A stretch of DNA of 64,000 nucleotides from Microbacterium aurum (GTDB lineage Bacteria; Actinomycetota; Actinomycetes; Actinomycetales; Microbacteriaceae): assembly GCF_016907815.1 (NCBI RefSeq), contig NZ_JAFBCQ010000001.1, positions 744,001 through 808,000 of the forward strand, read 5' to 3'. This document shows, piece by piece, positions 41,230 to 50,468 of the stretch; within the stretch, counting starts at the first letter, position 1; the number at the start of each line of letters is the position of its first letter. Made by a program: the position numbers and the translations under genes. The notes beneath the pieces were generated by a model that saw nothing but the letters and a program-made list of their open reading frames with translations, had not been told where the DNA came from and searched no databases.

Positions 41230-41958
41230 TCACGTCGCGTTCCAGAGGTCGCGGTAGTACGCGAGCCGATCGCGATCGGGCGCCACGCCGTACGCGGCGA
41301 TGAGCGCGTCTTCCCACCCCGGGCCGTAGTTCCACTCGGTGCTCATGGCGGCCACCGCGATGTCGGCCCACCGGTCGCCGACGCCGAGGGCGCCGAGGTC
41401 GACGTGCGCGAGCCATCCGCCGTCGTCACCCAGCAGGGTGTTGGGGCAGCACGCGTCGCCGTGGCAGACGACGAGCTGGTCGACTGGCGGCCCCTCCTGC
41501 AAGGCCACGGGCAGGCGGATGCCGCGGGCAGCGGCATGAGAGACGCGAGACCGCACGCTCCAGTCGAACGGACAGTCTGCGACAGGAAGTGCCTCGTGGA
41601 GGGCTCGCAGCCCTTCGCCGACGGCGCGCACCGCGGTCGCAGGGTCGTCGGCGAGCCAGTGCGGGTCGACGGCGGAGCGTCCGTCGATTGCGCGTGTCAC
41701 GAGCCATTCGTGGGCGTCGTCCTCCCCGCTCTCGAGGACCTCGGGGACCCGCGTGAACGCGTGCGCCCACTCCATCCGCTCCGCCTCCGCTCGCATGGAG
41801 GTTTCCGCCTGCTGCGGCCCGTACTTGATGTACCGCCCGTCATCGCTGCGAAAGGTCACTCCACCCATGCCGTTCCGCCATACCGCGCGCAGCGCGGCTC
41901 CCCGCGCGAGCGCGCGCACGGCACCGGGCACGGCGAGATCCGGCGCCGGGATGCTCAC
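41230..41958 (-). CDS. aminoglycoside phosphotransferase (APH) family kinase
   Basis: 242 residues from GTG. The APH kinase core is present: catalytic loop VCHGDACCPNTLLG and metal site HVDLGALGVGDRWADIA. Nucleotide-lobe lysine lies in GRYIKYGP. Architecture and length (about 250) match APH(3')-type enzymes, but the low similarity in the N-lobe means the substrate may be another small molecule; resistance is not implied. It overlaps the DUF488 stop by 4 bases. Confidence 0.85.
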   Translation of the reverse strand: MSIPAPDLAVPGAVRALARGAALRAVWRNGMGGVTFRSDDGRYIKYGPQQAETSMRAEAERMEWAHAFTRVPEVLESGEDDAHEWLVTRAIDGRSAVDPHWLADDPATAVRAVGEGLRALHEALPVADCPFDWSVRSRVSHAAARGIRLPVALQEGPPVDQLVVCHGDACCPNTLLGDDGGWLAHVDLGALGVGDRWADIAVAAMSTEWNYGPGWEDALIAAYGVAPDRDRLAYYRDLWNAT

Positions 41959-42308
41959 CGAGCAGAGCCCCTCAGCAGGTCCCGCAGCACGACGGCACCG
42001 TTGTGCTCGGCGTCGTGCGACGCGTACAGCAGCGTCACGACGGGGTGGCCCGCCACCTCGCCGCGCAGCCGGTCGAGCCCATCGCCGGCGGCGAGCTCGG
42101 CGCGATAGCGGCTCTCGAACTCCGGCCACGCGAGACCCTCGTGGTGGAACGCCCGCCGAAGCTGGGGTGACGGGGCGACGTCCTTCGCCCACAGATCGAG
42201 CGCGGCGCGCTCCTTCGACAGGCCGCGGGGCCACAGCCGGTCGACCAGCACGCGGAACCCGTCGGCATCCGTCGCCTCGTCGTAGACGTGCTTCACTCGC
42301 AGCTCCAT
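41955..42308 (-). CDS. DUF488 family protein
   Basis: 117 residues, start at the ATG at 42308. The DUF488 pattern is clear: VKHVYDEATDADGFRVLVDRLWPRGLSKERA, LDLWAKDVAPSPQLRRAFHHE, FESRYRAEL, VTLLYASHDAEHNGAVVL. Function unknown; it is often found as a single small gene. Coupled to the APH-family gene downstream. Confidence 0.9.
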   Translation of the reverse strand: MELRVKHVYDEATDADGFRVLVDRLWPRGLSKERAALDLWAKDVAPSPQLRRAFHHEGLAWPEFESRYRAELAAGDGLDRLRGEVAGHPVVTLLYASHDAEHNGAVVLRDLLRGSAR

Positions 42309-42363
42309 CCCGCCAGTCAACCCCGAACCTCGCATCCTCGCCACCGCCGTGATGAGATGGGGC

Positions 42364-42876
42364 ATGCCCTCTGCCGCCGTCACCCGCCGGGTCGGTCCGC
42401 TCGCGGCCGTCGAGGGAGGACAGCCGGCCCTCGCGGTCGGGGATATCGACGTCCATCACGTGCGGCTCAGCGTCGCCGGACTCACGCCGCACCTCGCGGA
42501 GGCGCCGTCGGGCTTCGTCCCCTGGGCCGACGTGCGCGAGATCCGCCTGGATGTGCCGACCACCTGGTGGCCGCATCCCGCACTCGGCGATTCCGTCGGG
42601 CCGGTGATCGAGGGGCTGTTCGGCGGCGCCGCCATCGAGGTGACCGAGACCCCCACCTTCCCGGTGCACGTCCGCACCGCCGACGGTGCGCAGCTCGAAT
42701 GGTCCGCCACGACCCACTACCTGTCGGGATATCGGCGAAAGGATGCCGCGATGTCGGCCCGCCTGGTCGATCATCTCGTTGCACATCCGGACGCGCGCGG
42801 GCTGCTCGCGCAGCCGGTCGCGCTGCTCGATCGCCTGGCCCAGATCCTGCGGCAGCCGCCTCCCGCCACGCCCTGA
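42364..42876 (+). CDS. conserved hypothetical protein
   Basis: 170 residues from the ATG at 42364 (one in-frame ATG lies earlier, at 42349). Soluble, mixed alpha/beta: [45 protein letters not shown], then a helical end ([31 protein letters not shown]). It looks like a PH-type fold but no family is certain. No promoter could be assigned. Confidence 0.65.
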   Translation: MPSAAVTRRVGPLAAVEGGQPALAVGDIDVHHVRLSVAGLTPHLAEAPSGFVPWADVREIRLDVPTTWWPHPALGDSVGPVIEGLFGGAAIEVTETPTFPVHVRTADGAQLEWSATTHYLSGYRRKDAAMSARLVDHLVAHPDARGLLAQPVALLDRLAQILRQPPPATP

Positions 42877-42901
42877 CGTGATACTGCGTCTCGCGTATGC
42901 T
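42873..42901 (+). promoter_or_regulatory. promoter of the SDR/crotonase/SDR operon
   Basis: CTGACG (42873-42878), a 17-base spacer and TATGCT (42896-42901) form a standard vegetative promoter; the ATG follows 66 bases later after a GAAGGAG ribosome site. Confidence 0.55.
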
Positions 42902-42967
42902 GGGACGCAGTTGCACGGATCTGCCACGAGCGCCGCGCGACGGCATCCGGACTTCGAAGGAGAATCC

Positions 42968-43729
42968 ATGGAGATCGCAGGAGCATCCGCCCTCGTCACC
43001 GGCGGCGCCAGCGGACTGGGGCTGGCCACGGCCTCGCGTCTCGCCGCCGCGGGTGCGCACGTCGTGATCATCGACCTGCCCACGTCGCCGGGCGCCGAGC
43101 GGGCGCAGGACATCGGCGGCACCTTCGTGCCCGCCGACGTCACCGACCCGGCACAGGTCGCCGCCGCTGTCGCCGCCGCCGGCGAGCACGGGCCACTGCG
43201 CGTCGTCGTGAACTGCGCCGGCATCGCGCCACCCGCCAAGGTGCTGGACCGTGAGGGCGACCCCACCGATCTCGCGCACTTCGAGCGGATCGTGCGCGTC
43301 AACCTCGTCGGCACCTACAACGTCATCGCGCAGGCGGCAGCCGCGATCGCGCGCACCGACCCGGCGCCCGACGGAGACCGCGGAGTCATCGTGAACACGG
43401 CCTCCGTCGCCGCCTTCGACGGTCAGATCGGGCAACCGGCGTACTCGGCGAGCAAGGGCGGCGTGCACGCCATGACCTTGCCGATCGCGCGCGAACTGGC
43501 GCGGTACGGCATCCGCGTGTGCACGATCGCTCCCGGCATCATGGAGACCCCCATGCTCGCGGGCCTCCCCGAGGCCGCGCAGCAGAGCCTCGGCCAGCAG
43601 GTGCCCTACCCGGCGCGACTCGGCCGGCCCGACGAGTACGCGAGCCTCGTGCTCGAGATCGTCCGCAACGGCTACCTGAACGGCGAGACCATCCGCCTGG
43701 ACGGCGCGATCCGGATGGCGCCGAAGTGA
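42968..43729 (+). CDS. short-chain dehydrogenase, HSD10-like (3-hydroxyacyl-CoA type)
   Basis: 253 residues. NAD-binding [11 protein letters not shown] (TGxxxGxG type), NCAG, catalytic Ser/Tyr/Lys ([23 protein letters not shown]). The gap-free order and the C-terminal [21 protein letters not shown] are typical of HSD10 (type 2 3-hydroxyacyl-CoA dehydrogenase). It acts with the following enoyl-CoA hydratase in acyl-CoA or branched-chain breakdown; that pairing is inferred from position. Confidence 0.88.
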   Translation: MEIAGASALVTGGASGLGLATASRLAAAGAHVVIIDLPTSPGAERAQDIGGTFVPADVTDPAQVAAAVAAAGEHGPLRVVVNCAGIAPPAKVLDREGDPTDLAHFERIVRVNLVGTYNVIAQAAAAIARTDPAPDGDRGVIVNTASVAAFDGQIGQPAYSASKGGVHAMTLPIARELARYGIRVCTIAPGIMETPMLAGLPEAAQQSLGQQVPYPARLGRPDEYASLVLEIVRNGYLNGETIRLDGAIRMAPK

Positions 43730-43778
43730 GCACCCCCGCCGAAACGCGTCACCGACACCCGCGCAAGGAGATGCCTGC

Positions 43779-44552
43779 ATGACCGACTCCATCCTCTACA
43801 CCCGTGACGGCGCTCTCGCGCGCCTGACCTTCAACCGGCCCGCTTCGCTCAACGCGATGGGCTTCGAGATGGGGAAGCGGTGGCGTGACCTGGCGCACGA
43901 GATCACCGCCGACGACACGGTCGGCGCCGTGCTGCTGGATGCCGCGGGTCCGGCGTTCTGCGCGGGTGGCGACGTCGTCGAGATGGCGACCTCCGGTGCC
44001 GCGGGCGCCGACGTCACCGCCGCCGCCCACCGCATCCACGACGGCATCCGCACGTTCATCGAGTCCGACAAGCCCGTCATCGCCGCGGTCCAAGGCGCCG
44101 TCGCCGGAGGCGGGCTCGGGCTCATGCTCACCGCCGATTACGTCGTCGCGGCGGAGCGCGCGAAGTTCGTCAGCAAGTACGCGAACATCGGCCTCACCCC
44201 CGACCTCGGGGTCTCGACCCTGCTGCCCGCCGCGATCGGCCAGACCCGCGCACTGCGCCTGCTGCTGCAGGACGAGACGATCGACGCGCAGACGGCGCTG
44301 GACTGGGGGCTTGTGACCGAGGTCGCCGCCGATCCGGCTGCGCGTGCCGCCGAGGTCGCCGCCTTCTGGCTCGAGAACGCGACCGCCGCGTTCGGTCAGG
44401 CCAAGCGCCTCATCCGCGCCGGCGCCCGCCGCGCCTTCGCCGAGAACCTCGACGACGAGGCGCGCTCGATCGGCGCGCGGTTCGACACCCCCGAGTCGAA
44501 AGCGCGCGTGGCAGCGTTCGCCGCGGCATCCCGTCGAAGCACCAAGGAGTGA
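43779..44552 (+). CDS. enoyl-CoA hydratase/isomerase family protein
   Basis: 257 residues, single crotonase domain. Oxyanion-hole segments AGPAFCAGGDVVEMA and AVAGGGLGLMLTADYVVAAERAKF; the usual catalytic Glu of the hydratase position is not obvious in KYANIGLTPDLGVSTLLP, where many isomerases have Asp. Start ATG with an AAGGAG ribosome site. Its stop overlaps the next GTG by 4 bases, so the two are cotranslated. Confidence 0.9.
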   Translation: MTDSILYTRDGALARLTFNRPASLNAMGFEMGKRWRDLAHEITADDTVGAVLLDAAGPAFCAGGDVVEMATSGAAGADVTAAAHRIHDGIRTFIESDKPVIAAVQGAVAGGGLGLMLTADYVVAAERAKFVSKYANIGLTPDLGVSTLLPAAIGQTRALRLLLQDETIDAQTALDWGLVTEVAADPAARAAEVAAFWLENATAAFGQAKRLIRAGARRAFAENLDDEARSIGARFDTPESKARVAAFAAASRRSTKE

Positions 44553-45382
44553 CTGTGACCCTCACCGGAAAGACCATTTTGATGTCGGGCGGCAGCCGCG
44601 GCATCGGCCTCGCGATCGCGCTGCGGGCGGCGCGCGACGGCGCGAACATCGCGCTCATGGCGAAGACGGACACCCCGCATCCGAAGCTCGAGGGCACCGT
44701 CCACTCCGCCGCCGAGGCCATCGAAGCGGCGGGCGGTCGCGCGCTCCCGATCGTCGGCGACGTGCGCAACGACGACGACATCACCGAGGCGGTGCTGAAG
44801 ACGCAGGGCGAGTTCGGCGGCATCGACATCGTCGTCAACAACGCCTCCGTGATCGACCTGTCCGGGTCGCTGGATCTCGCCGCGAAGAAGTACGACCTCA
44901 TGCAGGACGTCAACGTCCGCGGCACGTTCATGCTCAGCCGCGCCGCGGTGCCGATCCTGAAGGATGCCGAGAACCCGCACATCCTGTCGCTGTCGCCGCC
45001 CCTGAACATCACGCCGCGCTGGCTCGGCGCCCACACCGGCTACACGCTCGCGAAGTACGGCATGACGATGGCGACGCTCGGCATGGCGGCCGAGTTCGCC
45101 GACGACGGCATCGCGGCGAACACCCTGTGGCCCGAGACGACGATCGCGACCGCCGCCGTGCAGTTCGCCCTCGGCGGCGACCGCATGATGAAGGTCAGCC
45201 GCACGCCCGAGGTCTACGCCGACGCCGCCTACGAGGTGCTCACGAAGCCCGCGCGGGAGTACACCGGCCAGACGCTCATCGTCGAACAGGTGCTGCGGGA
45301 CGCCGGGGTCACCGACTTCGCGAAGTACGCCGCGACCCCCGGGACGCCCGACAGCGAGCTGTTCCCCGACATCTTCCTCTAG
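44549..45382 (+). CDS. SDR family NAD(P)-dependent oxidoreductase (HSDL2-like)
   Basis: 277 residues. Cofactor loop GGSRGIGLAIALRAARDGANIAL, then the long HSDL2 insert (MAKTDTPHPKLEGTVHSAAEAIEAAGGRAL), NNAS, and catalytic YTLAKYGMT. The product IWPETTIATAAVQFALGG-like end is the HSDL2 type, linked to fatty-acid metabolism in other organisms. It ends the operon begun at 42968 and overlaps the convergent HAD gene by 4 bases. Confidence 0.9.
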   Translation: MTVTLTGKTILMSGGSRGIGLAIALRAARDGANIALMAKTDTPHPKLEGTVHSAAEAIEAAGGRALPIVGDVRNDDDITEAVLKTQGEFGGIDIVVNNASVIDLSGSLDLAAKKYDLMQDVNVRGTFMLSRAAVPILKDAENPHILSLSPPLNITPRWLGAHTGYTLAKYGMTMATLGMAAEFADDGIAANTLWPETTIATAAVQFALGGDRMMKVSRTPEVYADAAYEVLTKPAREYTGQTLIVEQVLRDAGVTDFAKYAATPGTPDSELFPDIFL

Positions 45383-46284
45383 ACGAGGTCGAGTTCGACG
45401 AAGGCGTTCCACACGCCGTCGTCGAGCACTCCCGTCGTGACGCGGTCGGCGCGGGCCTGCAGTTCGGGGTCGGCGCCGGCCATCGCCACCGAGTCGCCGC
45501 ACACCTCGAACATCTCCACGTCGTTCCAGCTGTCGCCGATGCCGACGGCCTCTTCCGGCGACCGGCCGAGGTGCGCGAGCACCTCGAGGATCGCCGCGCC
45601 CTTCGTGACGCCGGCGAGGGAGATCTCGCCGTTCGAGCCGCCGGGCAGGGGCATGCTGCCCGGGATCACGTGGAACCGGTCGCCGAGATCGCGCTGCGCC
45701 CGGTCGACGCCATCGGAGCGTTCGCTCACGAAGACCGCCTTCGCCACGGCGTCGAGGTCGGCCTGCGCGAGCGGCAGATAGCGGTTCGTCGCGTCGGCCA
45801 TCACGGCGTCGAGGAGGTCGTCCTGTGCGTCCGCGTCCGCGTTGGTGAGCCCCAGGTGGCGGAGGTCCTCCGCTCGCCGCTCGGCGCGCAGCCGTGCGAA
45901 CTCGGCCATCATCGCGAAGATGCCGGCGCTGGCATACACGTGCTCGTCCGTCTGCAGGAAGTACTCGATCCCACGCGAGGTGAAGTAGTCCGTGAGGCGC
46001 TCGACGTCCGCCCGGGGCATCGGGTGCGAGACGAGCACCTCGTCACCGCGCGTGGCGAACGCGCCGCCGTTGGTGATCGCCCCGTCGAAGCCGATCGCGA
46101 GGACGTCGGGGTGCACATCGCCCGCGGACCGCCCGGTGCACAGGTACACCAGGTGCCCGTTCGCCCGCGCGGTCCGGATCGCGGTGACGGTCGAGGGGGC
46201 GATGACGGAGCCGTGCTCCAGGATCGTCCCGTCGACATCGATGAACACGATGCGCGAAGGGGATGCCGAAGTCACGGCATCCAT
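45379..46284 (-). CDS. Cof-type HAD phosphatase
   Basis: 301 residues, complete. Motif I FIDVDGTIL, motif II TGRS, motif III with SNGEISLAGVTKGAAI (KG), motif IV GIGDSWNDVEMFEV. The cap (C2-type) lies at about 85-200. A cytosolic phosphatase of sugar phosphates or other small phosphates; the substrate is unknown. The homologous, truncated gene at 46345 lies just upstream on the same strand, so this is a tandem duplication. Confidence 0.9.
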   Translation of the reverse strand: MDAVTSASPSRIVFIDVDGTILEHGSVIAPSTVTAIRTARANGHLVYLCTGRSAGDVHPDVLAIGFDGAITNGGAFATRGDEVLVSHPMPRADVERLTDYFTSRGIEYFLQTDEHVYASAGIFAMMAEFARLRAERRAEDLRHLGLTNADADAQDDLLDAVMADATNRYLPLAQADLDAVAKAVFVSERSDGVDRAQRDLGDRFHVIPGSMPLPGGSNGEISLAGVTKGAAILEVLAHLGRSPEEAVGIGDSWNDVEMFEVCGDSVAMAGADPELQARADRVTTGVLDDGVWNAFVELDLV

Positions 46285-46344
46285 CCTTCCAGAGCCGCAT
46301 GAACGGAATCTGGACAGGGCGATGCGGCCGGGGCGTCCCGCACC

Positions 46345-46848
46345 TCAGATCAGCCCGTTGACGGCGAAGGCTCGCAGGATGCCGTCGTCGATCGCCGTGG
46401 TCACCTGGTCGGCGAGCGCCTTCACGCCGTCCACGGCATTGCCCATCGCGATCGCGGTGCCGCACACCTCGAACATCTCGGCGTCGTTCCAGTTGTCGCC
46501 GATCCCGATCGCGTCGGCGGGGTCCATGCCCAGGTGCGCGAGGACCGCCTCCTGGTCGAGTCGCTCGAGGACGAACTGGATGTGGTCGAGGACGGCGATC
46601 GTGAAACCGCGGCCGAGTGCGCGACGGAGGCTGCGTTCGGCGCCGTCGACGGCGCGGGTGACCGCCTCGAGCACGGGGTAGGGCACCTCGGAGAGAAGCC
46701 GCAGTTCGTTCTCGCCGCCGTCGCCGGAGTCGAGGATGAACGTCTTCTCCACCTTCGCGGGATCGATCGCGTCGTCGGGCTTCAGCCCGAAGGCGAGGCC
46801 GCGTCCCATGAGGACCCGCTCGCGCCCCGACTCGTCGATCGCGATCAC
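46345..46848 (-). pseudogene. second Cof-type HAD phosphatase, N-terminal half missing
   Basis: 167 residues from a GTG. The second half matches the neighbour at 45379 closely in motif IV (GIGDNWNDAEMFEVCGTAIAMGNAVDGV) and end, but the DxDGT nucleophile half and most of the cap are absent. Upstream lies a 29-codon frame (MSTPDAAASARRTHP...) on the same strand, in another frame. It could fold only as half an HAD domain, so it is probably inactive. Confidence 0.8.
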
Positions 46849-46993
46849 GACGTTGTTGTTGGCACCTTGTGCACCGGGACGGCGTGCGTCGGGTGGGTGC
46901 GCCGAGCGGATGCCGCGGCGTCGGGGGTGCTCATGCTGAGAAGTCTAGAAGTGCTTGACGAACGGCCGACGGTCGTCAATAATCGCTCCAGGC

Positions 46994-47009
46994 GATAAAT
47001 CGATTTATC
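46994..47009. promoter_or_regulatory. LacI-family operator, 16-bp perfect palindrome
   Basis: GATAAATCGATTTATC is perfectly symmetrical with a central CG, the LacI-family form. It lies 17-32 bases before the lacI-type ATG, so the regulator controls itself and probably the transport operon that follows. Confidence 0.85.
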
Positions 47010-47025
47010 ACGAGGAAGTGATGAC

Positions 47026-48126
47026 ATGGCTCGGGTGCGTATCTCCGATGTGGCGGCGGCGGCCGGAGTGTCGGTCACGACGGTCTCGCTCGTGCTCAAC
47101 GATGTCGAGTCGCGTATCTCGCAGGAGACCCGCGACCGCGTGCGTGCGGCGGCCACCGCGGTCGGATACGAGCCCAGCGCACTCGCGCGCGGGCTTCGCC
47201 GGCAGCGCACCAAGACGGTAGGCCTGATCTCCGACCAGATTGCGACGACACCCTTCGCGGGGCGCATGCTCGCCGGCGCTCAGGACGTCGCCCGGGCCAA
47301 CGAGCACCTCGTCTTCCTCGTCGACACCGGTTCGGACACGGAGGTCGAGGAGGCCGCCATCCGTGCGCTCACCGCGCAGCAGGTGGACGCGCTCATCTAC
47401 GCCGCGATGTGGCATCGGGTCGTCTCGGCCGACGTCAGCCTGCCCGCGGGTACCGTGCTGCTCGATTGCCGCCCGGCGGACGGCGTCGTCGGTTTTCCCA
47501 GTGTCGTCCCTGATGACCGCGAGGGCGGGGCGGCGGCAACGCGCGAACTCGTCGCCGCCGGTCACACACGTATCGCCTACATCGACACGGCCGAGGCCGC
47601 CACCCGGCCTCTCGCCGCCGACCTCCGTCTTCAGGGCTACCGCGCGGTGCTCGCCGAGGCCGGCATCGCGATCGACGACCGGCTGCACGTGCACGGGGAG
47701 ACCTCGCACCGCGGCGGTCGCGAGGCCGCCGACCGTCTTCTCGATCTGCCCGAGCACCACCGCCCCACGGCGATGTTCTGCTTCAACGACCGCATGGCGA
47801 CCGGCGCGTACACCGCGATCCACGCGCGCGCACTGCAGATTCCGGGAGACATCTCGATCATCGGCTACGACGACCAGCAGTTCATCGCCGCCGAACAAGA
47901 CCCTCCCTTGACCACGATCGCCCTGCCCCATTACGAGATGGGCCGCTGGGCGATGGAGGTTGCACTCGGCATCCGCGAGGGGGGCGTGGATGCCGTTCAC
48001 CAGATGGAGTGTCCCGTCATCCGACGAGACTCCGTGGGTCCGCCGCCGGCGCACGTCGGCAAACAGAACCGGCGACGGACCTCACAACACACCGAGCGGT
48101 CGCTTTCGGCGACCCCCGACCGGTGA
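47026..48126 (+). CDS. LacI family transcriptional repressor of the sugar operon
   Basis: 366 residues. N-terminal helix-turn-helix (ARVRISDVAAAAGVSVTTVSLVLND...) and hinge, then a periplasmic-binding-type sensor domain with typical AMFCFNDRMATGAYTAI and ISIIGYDDQQFIAAEQDPPLTTI. It is expected to bind the palindrome at 46994-47009 and release on a carbohydrate ligand. The gene precedes an ABC sugar importer and a glycosidase on the same strand. Confidence 0.93.
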   Translation: MARVRISDVAAAAGVSVTTVSLVLNDVESRISQETRDRVRAAATAVGYEPSALARGLRRQRTKTVGLISDQIATTPFAGRMLAGAQDVARANEHLVFLVDTGSDTEVEEAAIRALTAQQVDALIYAAMWHRVVSADVSLPAGTVLLDCRPADGVVGFPSVVPDDREGGAAATRELVAAGHTRIAYIDTAEAATRPLAADLRLQGYRAVLAEAGIAIDDRLHVHGETSHRGGREAADRLLDLPEHHRPTAMFCFNDRMATGAYTAIHARALQIPGDISIIGYDDQQFIAAEQDPPLTTIALPHYEMGRWAMEVALGIREGGVDAVHQMECPVIRRDSVGPPPAHVGKQNRRRTSQHTERSLSATPDR

Positions 48127-48163
48127 CCGGCGCACGCGTCGATCACGAGACAAGGAAATCACA

Positions 48164-49459
48164 ATGAAGCGCACATCCGTGTCGTTCCTCGCTGCGGCGG
48201 GGCTCGTCGGTGTGCTGACGCTGACCGGCTGTGGACAGGCCGGCACGGGCGACAGCACGACCGCGGACGGTCGTACCAAGCTGACGATGTGGACCCATTC
48301 GGCCGGAAACCCTGCCGAGTTGGCGGTCTATCAGCAGATCATCTCGGACTTCAACGCGTCGCAGGACACGTACGAAGTGGTCGAGGAATCCTTCCCCCAG
48401 GGCGCGTACAACGACGCCGTCGTCGCTGCCGCGGCATCCGGGGACCTTCCCTGCCTGCTCGACCTCGACGGGCCGATCATGCCCAACTGGGCGTGGGCCG
48501 GCTACCTGCAGCCGCTGGGCATCGACACGAAGATCACCGATGCGCTGCTGCCGACCGCCGTCGGAAAGTGGGACGGACAGATCTACTCCGCCGGCTATTG
48601 GGATGCCGCGCTGTCGATCTTCGCCCGGAAGTCGGTGCTGGAGAAGAACGGCATCCGCATCCCGACCGTCGACGAGCCGTGGACGAAGGACGAGTTCGGC
48701 TCGGTCTTGGCGACGTTGAAGGCCGCCGGCTACGACACCCCGATCGACATCGGCGCTGAGGACAAGGGCGAGTGGTGGCCCTACGCGTACTCGCCGTTCC
48801 TGCAGAGCTTCGGCGGCGACCTCATCGACCGCTCCACCATGCTCACCGCCGACGGCGCGCTCAACGGCAGCGACGCGGTGGCCTGGGGTACGTGGTTCCA
48901 GAACCTGTTCAAGGACGGCTACGCCAACGCGGACGGCACGGTTGGCAACCAGGAATTCGTCGACAACAAGGTGGCCCTCAGCTACACGGGCGTGTGGAAC
49001 GCGCTCGCGTCGGTCGACGCCGTCGGGGACGACCTCGCGATCCTGCCTCCGCCGGACCTCGGCGCCGGCCCGAAGATCGGCGGCGGATCCTGGCAGTGGG
49101 CCATCTCCAAGGGATGCAACGACGCCGATGGTGCGCGCAAGTATCTCGAGTTCAGCTTCCAGGACAAGTACATCACCCAGTTCGCCGATCAGCAGATCGT
49201 CATTCCCGCGACCGACTCCGCCGCGCAGGCGTCGAAGTACTTCAACGACAAGGGCGTCCTGCGTCCGTTCGTCGAGCTCTCGCAGAAGTTCGCCGTTCTG
49301 CGCCCGGAGACGCCGGCCTATGCCGTCATCTCGACCACGTTCGAGACCGCGGCGAAAGACATCATGAACGGCGCCGACGTCAAGACCTCGCTCGACCAGG
49401 CGGTCAGCGAGATCGACGCCAACATCTCGTCCAACGACGGGTACGGCTTCAAGAAGTGA
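48164..49459 (+). CDS. ABC sugar transporter substrate-binding lipoprotein
   Basis: 431 residues. Signal peptide with lipobox LTGC (residues 20-23, MKRTSVSFLAAAGLVGVLTLTGC), then a family 1 solute-binding protein (LTMWTHSAGNPAELAVYQQIISDFN, GGSWQWAISKGCNDADGARKYLEF). Aromatic residues in the cleft (WWPYAYSP, NWAWAG) fit an oligosaccharide ligand. Ribosome site AAGGAAAT precedes the ATG. A hairpin directly after the stop may set it above the permeases in expression. Confidence 0.95.
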   Translation: MKRTSVSFLAAAGLVGVLTLTGCGQAGTGDSTTADGRTKLTMWTHSAGNPAELAVYQQIISDFNASQDTYEVVEESFPQGAYNDAVVAAAASGDLPCLLDLDGPIMPNWAWAGYLQPLGIDTKITDALLPTAVGKWDGQIYSAGYWDAALSIFARKSVLEKNGIRIPTVDEPWTKDEFGSVLATLKAAGYDTPIDIGAEDKGEWWPYAYSPFLQSFGGDLIDRSTMLTADGALNGSDAVAWGTWFQNLFKDGYANADGTVGNQEFVDNKVALSYTGVWNALASVDAVGDDLAILPPPDLGAGPKIGGGSWQWAISKGCNDADGARKYLEFSFQDKYITQFADQQIVIPATDSAAQASKYFNDKGVLRPFVELSQKFAVLRPETPAYAVISTTFETAAKDIMNGADVKTSLDQAVSEIDANISSNDGYGFKK

Positions 49460-49465
49460 GCCTGG

Positions 49466-49495
49466 GCGGGTGGGGCGCTCACACGTCCCACCCGC
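49466..49495 (+). terminator. intercistronic hairpin after the binding-protein gene
   Basis: GCGGGTGGG (49466-49474) and CCCACCCGC (49487-49495) form a perfect 9-bp stem with a 12-base loop, without a T-tract, 6 bases after the stop. Such hairpins often protect the upstream message or attenuate read-through to the permease genes. Confidence 0.6.
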
Positions 49496-49523
49496 TCCGC
49501 TCGCCGACCTCGAAAGAGTCACC

Positions 49524-50465
49524 ATGACTGTCACCCCTGCCACGGCCGTGGCCGAGAAGCCGCGGCGCGCCCTGAGCCGCTTCCGCTCCATCCGCGGACG
49601 CGAGACGTGGGCCGGTCTGGCGATGATCGCCCCGGCCGGCATTCTCCTCCTCCTGTTCCTCGTCATCCCCGTGCTGCTCGCCTTCGGCCTCTCGTTCACG
49701 AACGCGCGCCTCATATCGCCGAACCCGCCGCGCTTCGTCGGCCTCGACAACTTCGCCCGTGCATTCGGCGCCGACCCGATGTTCCTGCAGTCGGCCTGGA
49801 ACACCTTCCTGTTCGCGCTCGTCGTGGTGCCGGTGCAGGCCGGCCTCGGCCTGCTGCTGGCGGTGCTGGTCAACCGCCGGATGCGGGGGGTCACCGCGTT
49901 CCGCGTGATCTTCTTCATCCCGGTCGTGACCTCGATCGTCGTCGTCTCGATCCTCTGGAAGTTCATGTACCAGAAGGACGGGCTCATCAACTCGTTCATC
50001 GACACGCTCACCTTCGGCGCGTGGCAGAGCGTGGACTGGTTGAACAATCCGGCGACCGCACTGCCCGCGATCATCGTGCTGTCGATCTGGCAGGCGGTCG
50101 GCTTCCACATGATCATCTGGCTCTCGGGCCTGCAGACGATCCCCGAGGAGCTCTACGAGGCCGCGAAGATGGACGGCGCGAGCCCCTGGCGCCAGTTCAC
50201 GAGCGTGACCTGGCCGGGCCTGCGCCCCACCATGGTCTTCGTCCTCGTCACGATCACGATCGCCGCGCTCGGACTGTTCGTGCAGGTGGACGTCATGACG
50301 CAGGGCGGGCCGACCGGCTCGACCTCCACGATCGTCTACCACGCCGTGCGCAAGGGCTACCAGCAGCAGGAGATCGGGTACGCCGCGGCGATCTCGTTGA
50401 TCTTCTTCGTCGCGGTACTGATCATCGCGCTCATCCAGCGCCGGCTCACGCGAGACAAGGACTGA
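49524..50465 (+). CDS. ABC sugar transporter permease (MalF/UgpA type)
   Basis: 313 residues, six transmembrane helices. The EAA loop that meets the ATPase is EELYEAAKMDGASPWRQFTSVTWPGLRP. N-terminal TWAGLAMIAPAGILLLLFLVIPVLLAFGLSF is typical. It pairs with the gene 3 bases downstream. No ATPase gene is present in the operon, so a shared MsiK-type ATPase encoded elsewhere is likely, as in other actinobacterial sugar importers. Confidence 0.94.
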   Translation: MTVTPATAVAEKPRRALSRFRSIRGRETWAGLAMIAPAGILLLLFLVIPVLLAFGLSFTNARLISPNPPRFVGLDNFARAFGADPMFLQSAWNTFLFALVVVPVQAGLGLLLAVLVNRRMRGVTAFRVIFFIPVVTSIVVVSILWKFMYQKDGLINSFIDTLTFGAWQSVDWLNNPATALPAIIVLSIWQAVGFHMIIWLSGLQTIPEELYEAAKMDGASPWRQFTSVTWPGLRPTMVFVLVTITIAALGLFVQVDVMTQGGPTGSTSTIVYHAVRKGYQQQEIGYAAAISLIFFVAVLIIALIQRRLTRDKD

Positions 50466-50468
50466 GTC

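Noticed and set aside
41230..43314. 694-codon - strand frame including the APH-family kinase
   Set aside because: Only the last 242 codons match the kinase; the rest runs antisense through the DUF488, hypothetical and SDR genes. The GTG at 41958 overlaps the DUF488 stop as expected for an operon.
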